Origin: Bos javanicus
Taxonomy: Eukaryota > Chordata > Mammalia > Artiodactyla > Bovidae
Direction of reading: 5' to 3'
DNA: 64,000 bases
Assembly (NCBI RefSeq): GCF_032452875.1
Contig: NC_083890.1
Coordinates: 48,370,483 to 48,434,482 of the forward strand
Numbering within the stretch: the stretch's first letter is position 1; the number at the start of each line of letters is the position of its first letter. The notes beneath the pieces are model-generated. The model had not been told where the DNA came from and searched no databases. It saw only the letters and a list, made by a program, of their open reading frames with translations. Made by a program: the position numbers and the translations under genes. This document shows positions 58,866 to 64,000 of the stretch, one piece after another.

Positions 58866-61800
58866 TCGGAGCACGGAGACAGCAGGTGCCCCCGGGCTCT
58901 GTACGCCCCGGGTCACATCCTTACCCCCTGGGCCCTGCATAGCGGCTTCTCCGGGAGTCCGCCCCACACCCCGTCATCAGAACCTGTGAAACGCCTTGCT
59001 GAGAAAGCGGCAGGCACCCTGCTCACTTCCTCGAGATACTGAACGTCTTGCTCATTATAGTGTTTTAATTGAGGGACTGACGTTGCTCTTTTAAAAGGAT
59101 TTCATGCTTCGTTTTTCCTGTTCTGTCTTCAGAGGCGAGAAGGGGTGAGTGCAAACAACCTCTCATCTGAGCCCCACCCGCCTCAGACATTCCTCTCCCC
59201 TCCTGCCCACCCTCCCTGCCCTCCCTCGCGTCCTGGCCAGAGAACTGACATCCGACAGCTGCACTAATCTCTCCCAGTTGCTGGGAGCAGCGGTGAGGGC
59301 CCTGTGACAGGGCCCTGGCCCGCGGCAGCCTGCCCTCCCCACGCCCAGGAATCTGCGGGGCTGCACAAGGCGTCCCGACGCCCTGCAGGCCTGCTCGACC
59401 CAAGTAACGCAGGTGAAGCTGGGCAGGCCCAGGGACTGGCTCAGCAGGGGCCGGGGTGAGCCCGGGATCAGGGGCCACACTGCCCCACGGGGCTGAGTCA
59501 CCCCTGGGCAGGGCAGGGGTGAGCCCTGATGAAGGCGCTCCAGCTTCCGTCCAGTCAGGGGAGGGGTCTTCCCCCGCTCGGCCCCCAGCGTGTTTCAAAC
59601 CTGCCTCCGTCTGGCTGGCCCCGGGTCCCCTGGGATCTTGAATACGCGATGCTGAAGAGTATTCTGTGATGCCCCTTTCCTATATTTAGGGTGACATTTA
59701 GCAAGTGTGGGACCAGCGCCATGTGCGTTGGTCTCAGGGCCCCCGTGCAGGTGACGAGTGTGCGGGGGAGGAGGCGCAGTAAGGGAGGCGGCCAGTCCTG
59801 GGAGCCCAGCAGCAGGCTCTGGCGCCGCCCGCCCCCCGCAGCCCTGCCCTCCTCTGGTGCAGCCGCACCTGTAGAGCCCCCCGGGCGGCCACCCCGTCCC
59901 GCCCCACGTGACCACTGCACCGTCACGACCCCTCTCACTGTCTCTACCGTCGCTGCTCTCCTCTTAAGTCTGGTCGCAGGCCTGGCACACAACAAGCACC
60001 CGTTCATTTGCTGGATACGTTTTAATGGAATTAAAAAATTATTTATTACCCAGTCTCCTTTAATTAAGAAGCCACGTAAGATTATACAAGAACTTCTGGA
60101 AAACTTCCCCCTCAGCTGCAGCTAACACCCTCTATGACCACCCAGCTGTCCCCTCTCCCAGCCAGGCCCCCGTTAGCCGGAGACCAGTCACTCAGACACT
60201 GAAAGGTGTCTTCTGCGACAAAGCCCTCCCAGCTGCATGTGGGCCTGGCTGAGGCCCATGCATGCGTGTGGACTGCTGGGGGCTTGGAAAGTGCGTGTTC
60301 CAAAGGGATGGGCTGCTCCCTATACTGGCTGGCAAAGACTGTGTGAGAGTGAGAATGTAAACCACGTCACTGACAACTTTTTACTGACGTTATATTTGGG
60401 ACATATCGATACATCAGCAAAGCGAGACCCCCTCCACGACTTTCTCTTCCTTTTTAGGGCGTGGCTCCTAGAGAACTAAACGTGGCCCTTGTGGTTTCCC
60501 TCGTGCTCGCGCTGGCCGCTGCTGACCCGGACTTCCCTCCCGCTGACTCTCCACGGGCGGTGGACAGCCTGCTACTGTTCTATTCTTATAACCAGGCCTG
60601 ATATTCAACACCAGCACAGCCCCGCACAGGGATGTCCCCGCTGCATCCACCTGCTCCTTCAACACTCTGGCTTATCATCTCCAGTCCCCGGGGCCAGCTT
60701 TCAGGAGCTCTGCTCCTCGTCTGGGGGGCTGGACACGGGGCCGAGTCACTGCTGGTCACGCCAGAGCAAAAGTGAACCCAGCACGCGGAGACACGGTCAC
60801 CACAGCGGCTTCGCGTCCTCCTCCTGCTCCAGCGCCCACTTTGTCAATGTGAAACACAGGGACTGCAGGAGAACGGCCTCGGCGTTTACACCAGTTTGGA
60901 TTTCCAGTGATTTTTATTAAGGAACAGTGGGCACCTTGCCAGCTTTGGGGGTGGGGGGTAAGGGCAGGAGAGCTCGAGAGCGAAGCCAACAGCTGTTTCG
61001 AGTTATAAACTTCTGTCTAAACTGGTAGCATCCCACTGTGGTTCTGTTGCCTCTGGGGTTTGCAAATGGAGTGGGCGCCTATTTTAGCTCTGGGTTAACA
61101 AGCAGTCTCTCCCACCAGCTACTGTCACAGTTCCCTGCCCGGCTGGGCCCTGCTGGCTCAGGCCTGCCTCCAGGCATCCTGAGAGCAGGCGACTGCGTGG
61201 AGGGCAGAGCGGAGAGGAGAGAGGGAGGTTAACTCTGTTCTGTAATTAACTCCTCTGGTTTCCAGACACAAGCCCCACCCATTAGACCGGGCCGGCTGGT
61301 GGGCCCGTGGTGGACGCGGGGCAGCCTCCTCTCACAGCTCTGCCAGAGGGGCCCGCCGGCCACAGGCCTCCTGCGGTCCCCTCCCCAAACGGAGATAGCA
61401 CCAACAGGGAGAGGGAGACGGGCGGTACTGGAGGTTTACCGTCACAGCCGTGGAGTCCTGGGTGAACTGTATCCCAGATCACGTGGAGCACTGAGCCAGC
61501 GTCCGGGGCAGTCCCCGTCCCCATCCTCTCCGAGCGGCAGGCCCCGCTCCAGGAGCGCCCACACCCTGGGCCGGGCAGCACCAATGGGAGGTACCTCACC
61601 TCCCCTGGTCACCGCCACCCACTGCAGTGCAGGCTCCAGCTGCCCAGAACGCTCTCCCGAGAGCCAGGCTGCTTCCCGTCAGAGAAAATCTCCTAGAAGA
61701 CAGTCACAGGGTAGTTCCAGAGACGTGTCTGATCACAGACCAAAGCCCAGAGTGACAGAGAACCTGGGGAGGGCAGACACGAGCGGCGAGGGGACCAGGC

Positions 61801-63292
61801 GCCCCGCGGAGCCAGGTCGGGGCGCCAGCGGGGGCCAGGCTCGCCGAGGCGACGCCTGCCTCTGCCCACGACGCAGCGCATGAGGTTGGTCTGGTAACGT
61901 GGGCTCCGCGCGTGCGTCCTGGCTGCAGAGGATGCTGTCAGCCCACACCCGGGGTGCTGCGGACGCTTAGGAAACCAGGAAGTCAAGCTCCTGACTCTCC
62001 CGGGACGACAGGGCCTATGAAAGGAAGAGCTCAGGGCTTTTCCTGGTACACAGAATGTCAACTGTGAAGAGGCGGGTTTCAGAGTCCGAGGATTTCCAGC
62101 CTGAAAGGGAACCTGGGGCGAGCTGGCCCAGCTCCCTTTCGTGGCTCCGACGCCACTGGTCCAGGCGCACGAGAGCAGCGGCGGGACGGGCCCCGGGCCT
62201 GACTGCCCGGCCATGCCCGCCCGTCACACTCCTCGATTCCCTAGGACAGGGCAGTCACTTGGAGACATTTTCTAGCACTTCAACTGCTCAGACTTTAATC
62301 TCCCCATAAATTCTTTTTTCTCTCTAATAGAAAAATGTCAAGCTAATGTGATGAAGGATACTGGAAACTGACACGGCTTTAACTTGCTGGATAATTAGGC
62401 TTCTCCCTCGAACACAAACGTCTTTACTGCCTCGGACCTTTTCACTCCTCAGACACAACCAAACACGTGCCCCCAGAAAGGAAATCTGGTCCATGGATTG
62501 GTGAGTCAGACAAACAGATGTCCACATTTCCGCACTCCCAAGCTGCCTTCTGAAAGCCAAAGCTGCAGCCACGTACGCCCTGGCCTCTGCGCTGGGAACC
62601 TTCAGCTGGGCCTCTCAGGACGTGCTACTTTCAAGTCTCACGAGGCCTGGGGCTCCCCAGGGTAGCCCATCTGGAGGCAGAGGGGCTTGCCCAGCAGGAT
62701 CACTGGGCTCCCTGCCCGATGACAACACAGCGATGAAGGTGGGGAAGGAGAGCCGAGGCCCTCAGCCCAGCCCCAAATTCTGCCAGAGGCTTCATCACCA
62801 CCCGCTCGCCCCGCCTGGGACCACCGAGGATCAGAAAATCCACCTCCCGTCACTGCGGCTGCAACAGGCTTCATTCAGGTGCCGTGTCCTGCAGGACAGA
62901 ACTCGGCCTTGCTCCCAAACACTTTCCTGGCTTCCTGTGCTACTGGCCTAGTCCACGTGCCCACGAGCACTGCCCTGCCCTCCCATCCTTACCACCCACA
63001 CGGGTGCACCTAACGAGCACTGGGGCTGCAACATTCTGTGCAGAAAACGTGTCTGCTGGCCAGAGTCCTATGCTAGGAGGCTCCCTGTGTGCAGGGACTA
63101 ACAGGGTGGCCCAGGAGTCTTGCTCAGAGTGCAGGAAGCACTGGGACCCTGGGGAAGCCTCCTGCGGCCACAGCCACCTGTGTGGCCTTGCCAGTGCCCC
63201 CAGCGCTGTGACGGGCTCAGCCACAGGCTGGAGGGACGAGAGGGAGGTGCGTCACACCCTGCACCAGGATGGCCTGCCTGGCTCGCTCCTAC

Positions 63293-63429
63293 CTCAGCGG
63301 GTTATCCGAGTGCGTCTCCAGGTGGGTCTCCAGTCCGTACTTGCACACGAACTCCTTGAAACAGAGTGGGCAGTGAGACACCTCCTCCGCTTTCCTCTCT
63401 GCGTCGCCCAGCGGCCCGTCCTCCACCAT
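63293..63429 (-). CDS. RREB1: RREB1 coding exon with one zinc finger
   Basis: The acceptor is CTCAG ending at 63430 and the donor GTAGGA at 63292. Length is 137 bases (45 codons plus two bases). It encodes MVEDGPLGDAERKAEEVSH, then the finger CPLCFKEFVC-x5-LETHLETH, then SDNPL. The last two bases (AG) join the G of the next exon to make Arg. The match to the corresponding segment of mammalian RREB1 is close. The ATG at the exon start is internal; the exon is joined in frame to the Lys-Lys end of the previous exon. Confidence 0.96.
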
Positions 63430-63889
63430 CTGAGCGGAAAGGAGAAGCACGGAGTCACGAGGGCCCCCACGCGCTCTGACCAGGCGGCCGAACACGCCCC
63501 TGGCCCGCTCCTCCCTGCTCAGCCCCCTCATTCAACTGATGTCCATGGAGCGCCCAGTATCTGCCAGGCGCTGGGCATAAACGGGGGACGACAGGAGAGG
63601 CCCCAGGGCTGGGGAAGCCCCCATTCTAGCTGGAGAAACAAAAACAGCCTCGAACAACAGAACACGCTCTTTGTGTCAACAGTGGGCTCAGCCGGGGCTC
63701 CACAAAGCAAGGGCGGGCAGGCATGCTTTCCTCCAGGTACCCTATGAAACAGCGCAGGGAAACACAGCTGAAAAGCCTGGGGGTGGGGGTCTGCCAAGTC
63801 CCCAGACTGAGAAACTTAAGGCTGGGGGGATTTCGGCCAGGAGCCCCTGGGCTGCACGCACATTCGTGCGGGGGCGGGGCCGGGAGGAC
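63430..63889 (-). other. RREB1: RREB1 intron (460 bp)
   Basis: The acceptor is good (CTCCTTTCCGCTCAG). The donor at 63889 reads AAG|GTCCTC, which departs from the GTRAGT consensus after the GT. A stretch at about 63525-63690 resembles an ancient mammalian interspersed repeat ('gcgcccagtatctgccaggc', 'cattctagctggag'), family not determined. Confidence 0.8.
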
Positions 63890-64000
63890 CTTTTTGGCTG
63901 GCGCTGGGTCTTCCTTCTCCGACTCCGCGTCATGACTCAGTTTCCTCTTGGAGGACAGCCGCCTGCGCTTCAGTGGGGATGGGGGCGCTGCGGCTGGAGA
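63890..64000 (-). CDS. RREB1: RREB1 coding exon (partial, continues past the window)
   Basis: The visible 37 codons are in phase 0 and encode SPAAAPPSPLKRRRL, SSKRKLSHDAESEKEDP and APAKK. This is a basic, probably nuclear-localising region followed by an acidic Ser-rich segment. It corresponds to mammalian RREB1 between the N-terminal finger cluster and the next finger. The 3' end is set at 63890 because human RREB1 continues Lys-Lys-Met-Val-Glu-Asp and the next exon starts exactly with ATG GTG GAG. The 5' end of the exon lies beyond position 64000. Confidence 0.93.

Larger units (their letters stand above)
50780..63292 (-). other. RREB1: RREB1 intron (12.5 kb)
   Basis: Donor GTAGGA at 63292 and acceptor CAG ending at 50780. 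Repeats seen: poly-A (about 50938-50956), MIR-like remnants (51885-51965, 58735-58865), a Tigger-like element (52890-53480), a BovB fragment (54061-54588) and poly-A (54631-54648). A MER5-type trace lies near 55198-55225. The rest (about 51000-51880, 52000-52880, 55230-58730, 58870-63290) looks unique and holds no supportable exon. No coding sequence is missing between the flanking exons when compared with human RREB1. Confidence 0.82.
30725..64000 (-). other. RREB1: RREB1 gene, 3' portion (7 coding exons, introns, 3' UTR)
   Basis: RREB1 is a nuclear C2H2 zinc-finger transcription factor that binds Ras-responsive elements. It acts downstream of RAS/MAPK, cooperates with SMADs, and is found in CtBP co-repressor complexes. 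The exons in this window join with consistent phases: 37 codons; 137 bases; 190 bases; 2860 bases; an optional 162 bases; 801 bases; 512 bases. The total is 4773 bases including the stop, about 1,590 residues, or 1,536 without the cassette exon. The usual human isoform is, from memory, near 1,687 residues, so roughly the first 150 residues (including N-terminal fingers) lie beyond position 64000. Thirteen zinc fingers are encoded here. The gene converges on SSR1, as in human. Confidence 0.95.

Noticed and set aside
63525..63690. Possible additional RREB1 exon just upstream of the 63293-63429 exon
   Set aside because: The stretch resembles an ancient interspersed repeat and is not needed to join the two flanking exons, whose phases fit exactly.

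Overview
The window is vertebrate nuclear DNA from a ruminant, most likely cattle or another bovid. The evidence is the dense load of ruminant-type retroposons: BovB LINE fragments, Bov-A2 and Bov-tA SINEs, and tRNA-derived CHR-type SINEs. These sit among spliced mammalian genes with GT/AG introns. The exact species cannot be fixed from the sequence alone. Nothing in it looks prokaryotic.

Two protein genes converge on each other. On the + strand at the left end (2937-3004) is the last coding exon of SSR1, the alpha subunit of the ER translocon-associated protein complex TRAP. It is followed by what appears to be a very long 3' UTR ending near 10.05 kb. On the - strand, from the right edge (64000) down to about 30.7 kb, is most of RREB1 (Ras-responsive element-binding protein 1), a large C2H2 zinc-finger transcription factor. 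Seven RREB1 coding exons are present: 63890-64000 (continues off the window), 63293-63429, 50590-50779, 46900-49759 (the giant exon), 40560-40721 (an in-frame cassette exon), 35108-35908 and 33542-34053 (with the stop codon). A roughly 2.8 kb 3' UTR follows. The splice phases fit at every junction. They give about 1,590 residues with the cassette exon and 1,536 without it, so only the N-terminal part of the protein lies outside the window.

Layout. 1-2936: last SSR1 intron, carrying a truncated BovB and a Bov-A2 SINE. 2937-10055: SSR1 terminal exon and 3' UTR, with two SINEs and a surprising CpG island at 7.5-8.3 kb. 10.06-30.72 kb: intergenic DNA packed with SINE and BovB copies, three minisatellites, a second CpG island at 16.6-17.1 kb, a diverged local duplication, and old DNA-transposon and MIR remnants. 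30.72-33.54 kb: RREB1 3' UTR, free of recognisable SINEs. 33.54-64 kb: RREB1 exons and introns, with a 19-copy minisatellite at 43.7-44.3 kb, a BovB fragment and a Tigger-like DNA-transposon remnant.

The two genes do not act in one pathway. SSR1 works at the ER membrane in protein translocation, and RREB1 is a nuclear regulator acting downstream of RAS/MAPK and TGF-beta signalling. They share only their convergent position, as also seen at human 6p24. I found no clearly new biological system. The best leads are the modular phase-1 zinc-finger exons of RREB1, the two orphan CpG islands, a weak splice donor, and the minisatellites.
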